From the NCBI GenBank assembly GCA_040437565.1, contig JBDOQK010000043.1, forward strand, positions 186,001 to 250,000: a DNA stretch of 64,000 bases, in the 5' to 3' direction. Under the pieces are notes generated by a model that did no database searches, was not told where the DNA came from, and worked only from the letters and a program-made list of their open reading frames with translations. Origin of the DNA: Albugo candida (lineage: Eukaryota; Oomycota; Peronosporomycetes; Albuginales). Below, one piece after another: positions 21,071 through 31,746 of this stretch (position 1 is the first letter of the stretch; every line of letters starts with the position of its first letter). Both the position numbers and the translations under genes were made by a program.

Positions 21071-22030
21071 TACAGACTCTCATCGTATTCTATGTGATCT
21101 TCCAACTGACGTGCCGCTGCATTCAATGATTTCCATTCCTCTTCGATATCTTTGACAAGAGTGAGTGTGAGATTCTTCTTCTTCTTCTTCCAGAATACGT
21201 CTTTGATAGAACCGTACAGTTTTGTGATAATCAGACTTTTTGCGACGAGTCTGGTATCTGAATGAAACAGATCCAATGAGAGCGAAGATGTAGTCCATTT
21301 CTACATAAACATAATAAGTCTCATAGATTATTGGCTATAANNNNNNNNNNNNNNNNNNNNNNNNNNNNNNNNNNNNNNNNNNNNNNNNNNNNNNNNNNNN
21401 NNNNNNNNNNNNNNNNNNNNNNNNNNNNNNNNNNNNNNNNCATAAACATAATAAGTCTCATAGATTATTGGCTATAATATAAGAAAAAGCGTTTACCACT
21501 TTTAATTGATCATCTGTAAAGTCATCCGAGATTGAGTCACTGAGATAAATGCTACCACAAGAAAGCATCTTAGCTACGTATTGCATCCAGGGTCTACCTG
21601 ATTACTTCACAAAGCTTTTCTGATCGGTCCATGCGTACGTGGAGATCATCGTTTTCTTCACTGTAGCTTCATCTGAGCCATTTGATGATTGACGCTGCCG
21701 ATGCGCGTAATAATAGCTGTTGGCGCCATTTCTGATTATATTTTCTTGTAGTGCAGAAACTCCAGTATCCAAATCACTCTTTTGCTCTTTATTTGAAGTC
21801 TTCCGGAAAGATGTCTCTATCACATCCGAAACGGAATCTTTCGCAAATACTTTACGCCAAATGAAATGTAAAAACACTCCAGATAGAGCCACAAGCACCA
21901 GACTCAATGCAATTTCTTGGAATTTGGGCTTGTTTAGATGTAATACTCCCAAAGGCGTGACCAGCACGATGTAGTCAGCATCAGAATTTGGATTATAAAT
22001 GTACGGGAAGAACAACTTCGAGTTCGTCAT
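21071..22030 (-). CDS. Uncharacterised single-pass membrane protein
   Basis: Exon 1 starts at the ATG at 22030 (MTNSKLFFPYIYNPNSDADY) and has one clear membrane helix at about residues 40-60 (ALSLVLVALSGVFLHFIW). A basic, Ser/Asp-rich tail follows. After a likely short intron a second exon begins near MLSCGSIYLSDSISDD. After gap 7 a third begins at KWTTSSLSLDLFHSD, which joins in frame and ends with a helical KDIEEEWKSLNAAARQLEDH segment. The first intron would be only about 42 bp, so that join is uncertain. I do not recognise the family. It could be an organelle or ER membrane protein. Confidence 0.5.
21304..21477. repeat. Gap 7 (N at 21341-21440) with 37-bp flank identity
   Basis: Bases 21304-21340 return at 21441-21477, inside an intron of the membrane-protein gene. 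It is an unmerged contig overlap. Confidence 0.8.
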
Positions 22031-22079
22031 TCAAAACCCGATACTATAACTTGATTGGCCATAAAAAAATCCGTCAGAT

Positions 22080-23960
22080 TGGATAATCAAAAGCTCGTGA
22101 AAATGCTCGACGGAATCCTCCAAGCTAAACGCATGAGATCGATGACTACGTAGAATCAGGCTGCCTCTGCATTCCAGCACCTTCCTCCCTCGCTTCTCAA
22201 ACCCCTCAAGATAGCACGAATGTCACTTTTTAGCCGCTTTTGCTGAAGTGGGCAACACCTCGTAATGGATTGCTTTGTGTAATGATCGGCTCAACTTTCT
22301 GAGGTAGGTATGCTACTGCGTGCTCTTTACCGTCTACTCCGCGACAATTGTCGTACACGGCTAGAGCGTGATGAAGTACTCCGCGGCTGGAGCAATTCGG
22401 CTGGACTGCGTGGAGGATGAGCGAGAGAGGAGAAGGTATTGTTCCACGCGCTGTAGTTTTCATGCTGTCGCCAGTCCGTTATGAGCCTTCACCCAATGTT
22501 CAAATTGGTCCGCTTTATAATATAGCTTTTGCGAAAGCTTTGCAGGACATGAGTAAAGAGAATATCACAGGTCTTACAGGCAAGTCAATTTATGAAGTCG
22601 CTCGATGCGGTCGTCCCGCCCTACCGTTTGTAGCTGTAATAGATTTTCTGATTCCTTTGAATGACAGCATACTTTCTCAGTTTGCTTTCTATCGCCTTAG
22701 TTGTATGGGAACATGTAAAGAGACAAACGGGTTGAATAGAAAATGATAATAAGCGTCCGAATGCATTGAATTGCATGGCATGGCTTATCGACACTTGCTG
22801 CGAGAACAACGTGTTTGGCACTGAGCTTTCGGTAGCCGCACGCAAACGATGTATAAACACGACAAACAGGTACGTATGCAGGTCAGATGAATTGCCATCC
22901 TCGTACTGAGGTTAAAAGTGGAAATTTATAATGATGGTGTTGATGTGATGGTGGGACACGGACAAATATATACTTCTCGTTGGACCAGTCCACCAGAAGC
23001 ACATACAAAGCGATGTAACTTCTTCGAGAAGGGTAATTATTTGAATGGAGCCTAATCAAAGACGGGCGTAGAGATGTCTCGTACTCCACAGACCGATGTC
23101 TCGTCGCGTGATCTTAACTGCCTCACTTGACGACATTGATTATTGTTCCCAAATACATTCATGAAGTTATGTTGCATTCTTTTGGTTTGACGCATATGGA
23201 AATACGGAAATGATGCGCTTTTGGTAACTGACAAATTGCCATTTTGCTTGAACCAAATTGAACTCGTCGAACGTCATTTGTTAGGATTTTATTGGATGAA
23301 GGCATGAGTCCCTATAGGAGTATACGACTTCCCAAACTCGTGCGTTTTATGCGTTAGAATGGCTTAAAACGCATCAAAAGCTTTATACAGAAGACCATAG
23401 ATGCACACTCACCACAAAGCACTACATAAGATCGTATGGAACGGTCGAAGGGTACTCCAATCAAAAATGGCAGTTATTGTCTCTAGATGTGACTTGTTGG
23501 GCTCAGGAGTTTGGACACAAGGATGGTGATTCTCACACACTTTGGTGTAAGTAGGTGCGAGACTTCCTTTGAAGCGTTGTTCGCTTCCCTGAGAATAAAT
23601 GATCTATTTTATGCTATACATTGTGTATGTCAATCGATGCGTGGGTAAAAAGTTTGTAGGAATCTACCCATTGAGGCAAGTATCACAAAATTGGGCCAGG
23701 AACCAATGGGACGGTTGAAAGAGAGGCGAAGAGCATGTAAACGATATGTGGATACGTTAGTATGATCGGTAAACATGTCTTACGACGCAGTGAAAGTGAA
23801 CGGGTATCATTATACAGGAGACTTTATAGGAATGTCTATCGAGTCACTGTTACCAGAAAAGGATATTGACTTGGGGATACCAAAGATTGACTCGTGTGTT
23901 GGCTCAAGGAAAATGTAGCGAATAGGAAGGGATGTATTTGCTGTTGAATGTATGCTTCAT
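22080..23960. pseudogene. Decayed coding-like stretch
   Basis: Several short frames on the plus strand have protein-like composition but do not connect. One is at 22417-22640 (with GLTGKSIYEVARCGRPALPF), one near 22755-22890 (with KRPNALNCMAWLIDTCCENN) and one near 23776-23880 (with VKVNGYHYTGDF). Stops separate them and no plausible set of introns joins them. I read this as the remains of one or more genes. I cannot name the family. A resemblance to large secreted host-directed proteins was considered but is too weak to claim. Confidence 0.35.
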
Positions 23961-23962
23961 GC

Positions 23963-24397
23963 TTAATGGGCCTGATCATAATGGCTCGGTTCAATCAACG
24001 CCGGATCAACTGCCGTATCTATATGATCCTCATGTCCCGGGCAATAACCATCTTCGAACTCACCCATACCACACATTCGGATGACATTTTGTTTCGCCAG
24101 CGCGTGATCTTCGCGGCCGGTATACTTGACAGAATATATCTTGAACTCTCTAAGGTCTGAGTCAAATTTAAATTCAAAATTATGAGACACTGCGTGTTCA
24201 ATGCAAGGTGCATGATCCAAAATCTCATAATTTGAGTTCCTTTGTTCTGCGATTCGAAGTTCTCGGTATCTTACTGACCCGTGTCCACGCAACGGTAGTT
24301 TAAAACAGAATGTTTCTTGACACTCCACGAAAAGACGATCGAACGGAAACCACACGATCATCATCGCAGGAAACCATACACGTTGACTCGTTCTCAT
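23963..24397 (-). CDS. Small candidate secreted cysteine-containing protein
   Basis: 144 residues starting MRTSQRVWFPAMMIVWFPFD. The first 25 residues are basic then hydrophobic, compatible with a signal peptide or a single N-terminal helix. The mature part has five cysteines (ECQETFC, APCIE, MCGM, YCPG) and no recognised domain. It is a single frame bordered by decayed sequence and gap 8, which is the setting where lineage-specific secreted proteins are often found. It could also be a chance frame. Confidence 0.38.
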   Translation of the reverse strand: MRTSQRVWFPAMMIVWFPFDRLFVECQETFCFKLPLRGHGSVRYRELRIAEQRNSNYEILDHAPCIEHAVSHNFEFKFDSDLREFKIYSVKYTGREDHALAKQNVIRMCGMGEFEDGYCPGHEDHIDTAVDPALIEPSHYDQAH

Positions 24398-25146
24398 CTT
24401 GTTGGTATCAAAGTTCTTTGACTTGAATTAGAAAATGAGATATACTCTGACAGACGGATGGATTTTCAGAGCCATTCATTTTGCGACGTGACAAAATTGA
24501 TATATTCAGAGGGTTGAACAAGTAACCTGCTTATTCCGTTCTACGAACATTCCATCCTCCAATCACCTGTGCGTGGCAAAGCGAGTCACCTTTATCGAAC
24601 GATGCTGTCCCACTTCATCGACTCAAAACTCGATTNNNNNNNNNNNNNNNNNNNNNNNNNNNNNNNNNNNNNNNNNNNNNNNNNNNNNNNNNNNNNNNNN
24701 NNNNNNNNNNNNNNNNNNNNNNNNNNNNNNNNNNNGGTTATCAATTAAGCCAAGGTTTGTTTATGTTTCTCTAAGGTAGTGTTTGGTTATGAAAACACGT
24801 CCTTGCTGCTCCGACTTGATGGACGTAGAAGCTGTGGAATATTAGACGGCAACCTCATTTGCAAGATTGATCGAATTGCGATAAGTCTGCTTCACCAAGT
24901 TTGTGGAATGTCCGTAGGAATCAACTCATCGCGCGCAGAAGAGGCTTTCCACGGAAACGGATATGGTTCTTCAAGGAAACGCGTTCATAATATATCAAAA
25001 TTATAGTGAAGTACGGTGCCGATCGATGTTAAACGTCCTTACTTGTGCATTTCGAGGTTCCAAGCTTGTCGGATCACAGCTGAAACAGGACACTTAAAAG
25101 CTTCGTTTTGTGGTGATCTCGCTTCACATCGACGTATCTCACTTGG
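24398..25146. other. Non-genic stretch with gap 8 (N at 24636-24735)
   Basis: No supported gene. Unlike most gaps here, the flanks of gap 8 show no shared sequence, so an unknown amount may really be missing. Confidence 0.6.
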
Positions 25147-25149
25147 CTA

Positions 25150-25360
25150 TTTGACATTGCCGTACAACACTTGCACCGGCGCTCCCAATCCGCACGGTCT
25201 ATCCCATGTTTTGATAGTAAGACCACATATCACCGAGTTTTGTGCTTTTCTTTTCAAAGACAAAAGAACATCTTCTATACATGGTTGTTGATGAGCTATT
25301 AATGTCGAGGATCTCCCCTCGACACATTCAGGGACATATTTACAAATTGCAAGAGTCATC
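25150..25360 (-). pseudogene. Broken partial copy of the WDR31-like gene
   Basis: On the minus strand the segment reads LTIKTWDRPCGLGAPVQVLYGN, almost the same as LTIRVWDTRCGLRAPVQVLY of the WDR31-like protein at the left edge. The DNA there agrees closely over about 50 bp. A CKYV block upstream also corresponds, but the distance between the two blocks has changed and no open frame covers the domain. It is a decayed duplicate. The adjoining 25361-25874 holds only chance frames. Confidence 0.72.
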
Positions 25361-25874
25361 TCTGACGAGAAGCCTTAAGCGAATTGCAATTCTGCGTGGA
25401 CTTTCCAAGCCAGCAATTCTGACGACGCTCGCTACTACAACATTGGAAATACAGAGATCTTTCATAGCTGTGGGAATTGAGATGCTAGATAGTACACATC
25501 GAGGCTAGAATGTCACAAGGAAATAGGAGCTCATGGCACGTAATCTTTGAACGGTGATAGTCCCTCAGGACAACGTCGTAATCAGCCTGTCACCGAATGC
25601 TTTGCGCAGATTAAAATCCCTTTTGCCTGGGCGAAAGATCTCATACTCGCGCTTTACATAATGTCCCTACTCGGCATCTTTGCACTTTGCATCCCTTCAG
25701 TCTTCACTACTCTTCTACCACAAGCGAACATGAATAAGATTAAAGCTAACTCGTTGTCCCATTTGACATTCTGTCACGTAAAATCCATCAAAAGTACTGC
25801 TTCTACTGCATGCAAGTCATAAGATTGGCTAATTTCAGTCATAAAGGAATACGACATTTGCGCGACAAGAACCA

Positions 25875-26324
25875 ATGACATTACGACGAATGCTTCGATT
25901 GTCAGCGGAAGAAGCTGGCGCTGCGCTTCGTCCGACCTTTGTCGATGGAAAGTGGCGTCAACCTCTTCTCTCATCGCGTAGAGCGGTAATGCTAAAGAAA
26001 CGCGCGCAAGCAGAAAATCTCGTCGGGAAATGGATCGTCGGGCACGGCGGATGGCTTCCGGAATGGGACAAACCGAACAAACATCACGTGATGCGACCGC
26101 CAAAAGGCCATAAAAACCAACGAAATGTACACGAAAGGTCTGAATGTCTCAAAGTTGCTATTTCTCTCTCTCTGATCGTTCACTTTAGAGTCGCTAAAAT
26201 CCAAGCAGCTTTGGACAAAATGCCACAGAAACTTGAGGAGCACCGCAAAGCTATAAAATCTGCCAAACCGTTGCAAGGACTCGAGCTATGGCTATCTGAG
26301 AAAGATGAAGACGTAGAGGAATAG
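25875..26324 (+). CDS. Probable mitochondrial ribosomal protein mL59
   Basis: Two exons, 25875-26137 and 26189-26324, intron 51 bp (GTCTGA..CTTTAG); 132 residues. The N-terminus is basic with PLLSSRRAVMLKKRAQAENL. The centre has MRPPKGHKNQRNVHER and, across the splice, RVAKIQAALDKMPQKLEEHR. The PP-KGHK..R-x-AKI..A...MP..IEEYR pattern is what I know from the mL59 domain of mitochondrial large subunits in fungi and protists. The splice removes a frame that would otherwise read through a pyrimidine-rich tract. The name is probable, not certain. Confidence 0.6.
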   Translation: MTLRRMLRLSAEEAGAALRPTFVDGKWRQPLLSSRRAVMLKKRAQAENLVGKWIVGHGGWLPEWDKPNKHHVMRPPKGHKNQRNVHERSECLKVAISLSLIVHFRVAKIQAALDKMPQKLEEHRKAIKSAKPLQGLELWLSEKDEDVEE

Positions 26325-26368
26325 AGGTTTATTCGATTTTCGAGCAGTAGAGGATGCATCGACTCCAA

Positions 26369-28311
26369 TTAATTACAAGAGTTCACAGTGTGTTCTGACG
26401 AGTGAAATTGCTTCATGACACGTGTTGGGCTATTTCCTCCATGTTGGAGCGTTTTTTGAAGCATCAGTGGCCACGATTTCTGTGATTCTGCCGCATTTTT
26501 CTGCATTTCGGTAAACATTACAGCTACAGAATTCGCAATCGATGCAAATAGTACATTCATTGCGGAAAGAACGCTTCTCCGACGATTGCATTCATTGTGA
26601 AGCTTCTTCTTTCGGAGTGCTTGCAGACAACTACGTGTTATATTGATCATTGTGCAAGCCAATGGATAGTGTAAGATGTCGTGCTGAGAGAGCTGATAGA
26701 GTTTACGGGTCAGTGTGGGATGCTGGGTCACGACATACAGCATCTGTAGCAGCGCAAGCACGCCACAGCTGCGTAAATCAGTAGATGGGTCTGATCCTTG
26801 GAAGCCAATTTGCTCCCAATTCGTTCCATTTGACACTTGTTGCGAATTTTCAGAGTCTGTGATTCCTCGATAGATTGTAAGCAGCATGCGAGAGGACAAG
26901 CATTGCTTCTTCATCATAGGAGTTGCTGCGAGGCAGAACACACGCTCATACTCTTCCTCGCCTCCTTGGAAACACAATTTTGGACTTTTAGACCAGCCGA
27001 CGCACATGAGGCAGGAAAAAGCCTCCGTCTCGACCGTTGTAGCGTCCCGAATAATATCGTCGTGGAGCAGATCATCGCGTGCTTCCGTGTACGAGACGAA
27101 GCGAGAAGGATCATCTGAATCAACCAAAGGCGATGGAGTACCCAAGCCGACGGGTTGCAGCTCGATTTCTGTCCATTTGTGTGATGCGAATGGTATGTCG
27201 ATAGTATCCTTTTGATCTGCATCCTCCATTTCGTTCTCCTCGATTCCTTCCAAATTGGTGCTTTCGCGGTCTTGGAAGGTGTTTACTGACTCGACGATGC
27301 AATCATGACTCAGTTCCTTCTCAATGTCGACAGCAAATAAAGTTGACATCTCCTTTTCAATCTCATTATGGTGTGAATTTGAGCTTTCCGGTACAATCGC
27401 GGAATCGCGTTCTATCAGCGTCGCGAGTCGCAGTTCTTCTGCAATGTGCTGCTCATACCTCTCTTCTATTGCAACAAAAGTGTTTTTCTCAGTATTCAGC
27501 GCTTTCGTATCGTTTTCACACTGATTCTCCGTGCTTTTTGCATTGGAAGGATAGTCAAATTCTTCATCATTTATGTCGTCTTTCAAAGACCGCAGCTCTT
27601 TATTTTCATTCCCATCAGCGATAAGATTCAATTCAGTACTCAATGATATCATTTTCTCCTTTTGTCTCCGAACATCCGAATAGGACAATCCAAAAGCGCT
27701 GTTCTCATGTAACGATATTTGTTGTGGTTTTTGACGCAAAGAAGGCGAATCTTCATTCCGTACGACTTCCTCTCTTCCGATTAGTACTCTCTTACTGACG
27801 TCCTTTTCATTTTCTATCGATATCTCATCGTTTGGGCGATACGATGACACAGGCTCCTGATCACTTGTACTATCGTGATCGCTCGTATCGTCGTCCGAGT
27901 CGGAATCGGAATCGGAATCGGAGCCTTCACTCGACATTATTGACTCGGGAACAGCTACGGAGATCAGTGGAGCAGGCGGTGGAAGACATTGTATGATGAC
28001 TTTATCATATTGAGCGAGCGAATCGACGTGTTGCATGATCAAAAAAGCCTCAGGATCGTTCACGCGAATGAGTTGCAGATCTCTTTAATTAAGGGATGGG
28101 AATTAGTTATGAGTCTATTTATAAAAAGGATAGGATCCTAACGATTATACAGATGCAATGGATATAAAATGCATCTTCTTTCTGACGATGTAGAGCTAAG
28201 ATTGACAAGTCTTGGAGACGAATGACTACTCACTGTCTGTCTGCTTGAAGAGCATTCCGCTACCTGCTGAATACAATACCCTCTGTCATATAGTATACTT
28301 TCATATCCCAT
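26369..28311 (-). CDS. ELMO-domain protein with acidic Ser/Asp-rich region
   Basis: Two exons on the minus strand, 28311-28151 and 28082-26369, intron 68 bp; about 624 residues. The join gives [24 protein letters not shown], in frame. [15 protein letters not shown] tract lies near residue 110. The C-terminal 200 residues form an ELMO domain: [28 protein letters not shown]-like [15 protein letters not shown] and a helical end. ELMO-domain proteins of the ELMOD type are GAPs for Arl-family GTPases, or partners of DOCK-type GEFs in animals. The start ATG lies only 26 bp from that of divergent RAD6. Exon 1 is less certain than exon 2. Confidence 0.78.
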
Positions 28312-28337
28312 ACTTTTCACGCGTAGAAAAAGTTCAA

Positions 28338-28913
28338 ATGTCGACCGCAGCTCGAAGAAGATTAATGCGCGATTTCCGGAAGCTTCAGAATGATCCACCT
28401 TGCGGAATAAGTGGTGCACCAATGGATAACAACATCATGATGTGGCAGGCTGTCATATTTGGGTACGAAAGCTCTCAATATCTTCAACTATATCATTTCT
28501 AATAGTGATTCTAGGCCGGATGACACGCCTTGGGAAGGCGGTACATTCAATCTCACACTGGAATTCAGCGAAGATTACCCGAATAAAGCCCCGACCGTCA
28601 AATTCATCACGAAAATGTTCCATCCAAATAGTACGCTGTTCTTGTCTCCTTCAATATGCGACTATTTTTATCAATTAATACCTTCCTTGTAGTCTACAAC
28701 GATGGACAAATCTGTCTCGACATTTTACAAAATCAATGGTCTCCCATTTACGACATTTCAGCAATTCTAACATCCATTCAGTCTCTTTTATGTGATCCAA
28801 ATCCGAACTCACCCGCCAATTCGGAAGCTGCTCGATTATTTCAAGAAAATCGAAGGGAATATAATCGTCGAGTTAGAGAGATTGTGGAGCAGAGCTGGGT
28901 CGCACTGTCCTGA
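28338..28913 (+). CDS. RAD6: Ubiquitin-conjugating enzyme E2 of RAD6/UBE2A type
   Basis: Three exons, 28338-28462, 28515-28630 and 28693-28913, introns of 52 and 62 bp; 153 residues, the normal length. The protein starts [20 protein letters not shown] and has [17 protein letters not shown] and a [10 protein letters not shown] block. Across the second intron it reads [20 protein letters not shown] with the catalytic cysteine in [23 protein letters not shown] is specific for RAD6/UBE2A/B. With RAD18 it monoubiquitinates PCNA, and with BRE1-type ligases it modifies histone H2B. It is divergent with the ELMO gene. Confidence 0.96.
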
Positions 28914-28960
28914 ATTCACTTGTATTTGGATTATCCGCAACGGTAACTTTCAATATGTTT

Positions 28961-30424
28961 CTATTCTAAATATCTTGACTGCGTTTGGACCGGATTGAAT
29001 TCGAGTTTGGATGCATTGCGATATTTCTCACTCGGTGTCTCGCAATTCAGATCTCGGAGGGCTCCATAGGCTTCACTTTGACACGAAAATTGGGCGAGTG
29101 CATCGCGTAACAATACCTCAATTCCTTGGTCGAGAAAATCTTTCTGGAACTCTGGAGAACGGGAAACGATGTTACGAATTGCAAGACTTGCTTGACGAAG
29201 AATTGAGCCATTCTTAGGATGTTTTTGCATCGCTTTTGCAATGGCAAACGCTCCTTGATACTTTATAATCTCAGATGCGCATTCAGGCTCTCGAAGTGCA
29301 ATAGCGGCAAGAAACGCACATGAATGCTTTTGCACAAACGCACACATTACATGGAGTTGCATTGCCTGGAGAACTCGTGTTATCCCTCCCGTCTTGAGAA
29401 TTTGACGCTTTATTGTATCCACCGCTGCCAAATTTCCCAGTAAAGCTACACACTGCTTCACCATCAACGTATTGGACGCCAGAGTGTCCAGCATGTCGTA
29501 TACTATATCTAAGATATCCTCTTGATATATCTGCAAGCAATTCGCCTCTGAGATGGCAATTTGCTTCAGCACCGCGAGCCAAAGAATCACCACATTACGA
29601 TCTTTTGTACAATGAACGCGATCTCGAATCACTTTGAAGCTGAAAGGAATGATATCCAATTGCACTAACTGTTTAACGATTGCATCCGACTGACTAAACT
29701 CCACATCGTCGTCTTGAGCCATTACTCCTCGTAACAATTTTGCGACTTGTTTTGAGAATTCCGTATTTTCATGCGCATGAGAAATGTGATCGAACAGCAT
29801 TGTGTGACCATTTGATTGCATAAATAACTTCTTATTGGACTCGTTTTTCGAACAAAGTTGCGTCAAAAGTGATAGTAAGCGAATGAGACTTTCCACTCTG
29901 TTGCAACAAGTAAGAAAATGCAGCAACAATGCAATGATTTCCTCGCCGATTGCGCTCTGGATATTACGATATTGCGAGTCACAAATCAGTAAAAGCAGTT
30001 CCATTACTTGCTCGACGAGTTTGCGTTCGGTGTCACTATCATCAGCAAATAAGAGCTCGACCAGTAGCGTAGTGATATTACTATTTGGAAAGAGCGATTT
30101 TAGTGCCGGAGATCCTTTTATTGAGTCAATTAGACTCTGTACATAAACTGAGAGCGTAGTTCTATTTGAAATGGATACTTTTTTATCATTTTCAGACTCG
30201 TTTAATACGAATTGGAGCGAGTTCATTGTGCAGAGCGTTTGTTCGATCCGCGTTTGATTAGTGCCGAGAAGATTGTCGGTGACGATCGTTGAGAGATCCA
30301 CTCCCTGTGAAAGAAACTGCTGAATAGAGTCTTTGATTGCCTCTTCCAATTCCATGTCGAATTCGGTCATATTTTCGCGTACACATTCGTCAAAAGTACT
30401 CTGTTGGATACGATGCTTCGTCAT
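28961..30424 (-). CDS. ARMC6: Armadillo-repeat protein ARMC6
   Basis: A 487-residue single-exon protein when started at the ATG at 30424 (MTKHRIQQSTFDECVRENMT), which matches the ARMC6 N-terminus; an upstream in-frame GTG is not used. EEAIKDSIQQFLSQGVDLS is the conserved family block. Repeating armadillo helices follow to about residue 450 (ALLGNLAAVDTIKRQILKTG, SLAIRNIVSRSPE). The end YGALRDLNCE is also family-typical. ARMC6 is cytosolic or nuclear, and its molecular role is poorly known. Its start is 77 bp from the divergent aminotransferase. Confidence 0.86.
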   Translation of the reverse strand: MTKHRIQQSTFDECVRENMTEFDMELEEAIKDSIQQFLSQGVDLSTIVTDNLLGTNQTRIEQTLCTMNSLQFVLNESENDKKVSISNRTTLSVYVQSLIDSIKGSPALKSLFPNSNITTLLVELLFADDSDTERKLVEQVMELLLLICDSQYRNIQSAIGEEIIALLLHFLTCCNRVESLIRLLSLLTQLCSKNESNKKLFMQSNGHTMLFDHISHAHENTEFSKQVAKLLRGVMAQDDDVEFSQSDAIVKQLVQLDIIPFSFKVIRDRVHCTKDRNVVILWLAVLKQIAISEANCLQIYQEDILDIVYDMLDTLASNTLMVKQCVALLGNLAAVDTIKRQILKTGGITRVLQAMQLHVMCAFVQKHSCAFLAAIALREPECASEIIKYQGAFAIAKAMQKHPKNGSILRQASLAIRNIVSRSPEFQKDFLDQGIEVLLRDALAQFSCQSEAYGALRDLNCETPSEKYRNASKLEFNPVQTQSRYLE

Positions 30425-30501
30425 GAGCTCTTTTGGTATCGTTGACACTAATGTAGTGTGGACACCTAAAATGGACAGCGTTCAGATTGCGATCATAAAG
30501 A

Positions 30502-31650
30502 ATGGCGCAAAATGGAGCTATTTGGGATGCAAAAACGCAGACATTTCACGGTGGACAAGACTGGAAGTATATTCCAAACTTTGTAGAAGATTTCAGCGTC
30601 ACAACGAATGCGTTAGGGACTCCAATGGAAGCATTAAAAGCAGCAAAATCGGCTGTTGATACCATTCATCATTATCCACCCGCAGATTGTGAGCCAGCTC
30701 ATACTCATCTCGCAGAGTTTTTGTGGAAACAAGCGTACGAAAAGCATTCAGAATCGCTAATTCTTGGAAATGGAGCGTCAGAATTAATCGATTTGGTGAT
30801 TCGAAGTGTACGTAAGGGAGGATGGCGGCCTGCCGATACAAAAACGCAGTACAAAGAATATGAGCGATCTTGTCTTGCAGATGGACGAGAAACACTTGCC
30901 TGGAACGATACGAATGCGGTACTCACCTGTATTGTGAATCCAACCAATCCCACCGGCGATTATCGAACTTTGGAAGAAATGAAGGAATACATTCAGAGCA
31001 CATGCGCGAAACATCACACCATTATCGTCGGTATGAACACACAAATTCCTCTGTCTATGCATTTGGTTGACTTTCTGTGAGTAGATGAAAGCATGCAGCC
31101 TTGGATTGGACCCGATTGGAGAGACGATAGTCTCATTGGCGATCGAGAATGGGTGAGAGAAATGAGCGAGAAGCATCAGATTGATATTTGGGTCATGACC
31201 AGCTGGACAAAAATATGGGCTTGCACTGGGATCCGGCTAGGTAGCGTGGTTGCTCCCACATCGGCTCATTCTGCATTGATCAAACAAAAGCAAGTTCCAT
31301 GGTCTGTAAACTCCATGGCTCTCGCCTTTCTTTCCGCTGTCGTGAAGGATGAAGTGTACATGAAGCGTACTTGGGATGTCACAGCAGAATATAGAGCATA
31401 CGCTGTTGAACGCATCCAAAATCGCTTCCCGACTTGGAAGTGTCTTGGGAAAGCATTTTTATCGTGGGTTTGGATTGACACAATGTCACAAACAATGGCT
31501 GAAGAAGCAGTTCGACTTGCAAAGGAATTCGGCGTTCCCATTCGTTCGGGAGCGCCAGGATACAATTTACCGACACACATTCGTATCGCAGTTCGCAGTC
31601 CTGAAAAAACAAACATTCTCTTACAAGCTTGGGAATCTCTCCATTGTTGA
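30502..31650 (+). CDS. PLP-dependent class I/II aminotransferase
   Basis: Two exons, 30502-31030 and 31085-31650, intron 54 bp (GTATGA..GAGTAG), 364 residues. Fold-type-I features are visible: LGNGASELIDLVIR (cofactor phosphate region), CIVNPTNPTGDY (PLP-ring Asn), IIVDESMQPW with the Asp spanning the splice, and TSWTKIWACTGIRLGS. The last contains the Schiff-base lysine (about K219) and the phosphate-binding Arg. The C-terminal HIRIAVRSPE carries the substrate-carboxylate Arg. It resembles histidinol-phosphate-type and aromatic aminotransferases, but the substrate cannot be told from this sequence. No targeting peptide is evident, so it is probably cytosolic. Confidence 0.85.
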
Positions 31651-31746
31651 TAGTACAGCATCTCATAACAAGCTGCTGTTCTTTTCTCCGATACATACAT
31701 CCAATTGTTGAGTCTTGCAATCATGTAAAGCTTCTAATATGAGAAT

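Noticed and set aside
22417-22890. Possible crinkler-type or similar host-directed protein based on GRPAL and NALNCMAWLID
   Set aside because: Two weak motifs without a signal, header motif or continuous frame are not enough to assign a family.
31237-31724. Minus-strand frames of 60-152 residues opposite the aminotransferase
   Set aside because: They are shadows of a well-supported sense gene.
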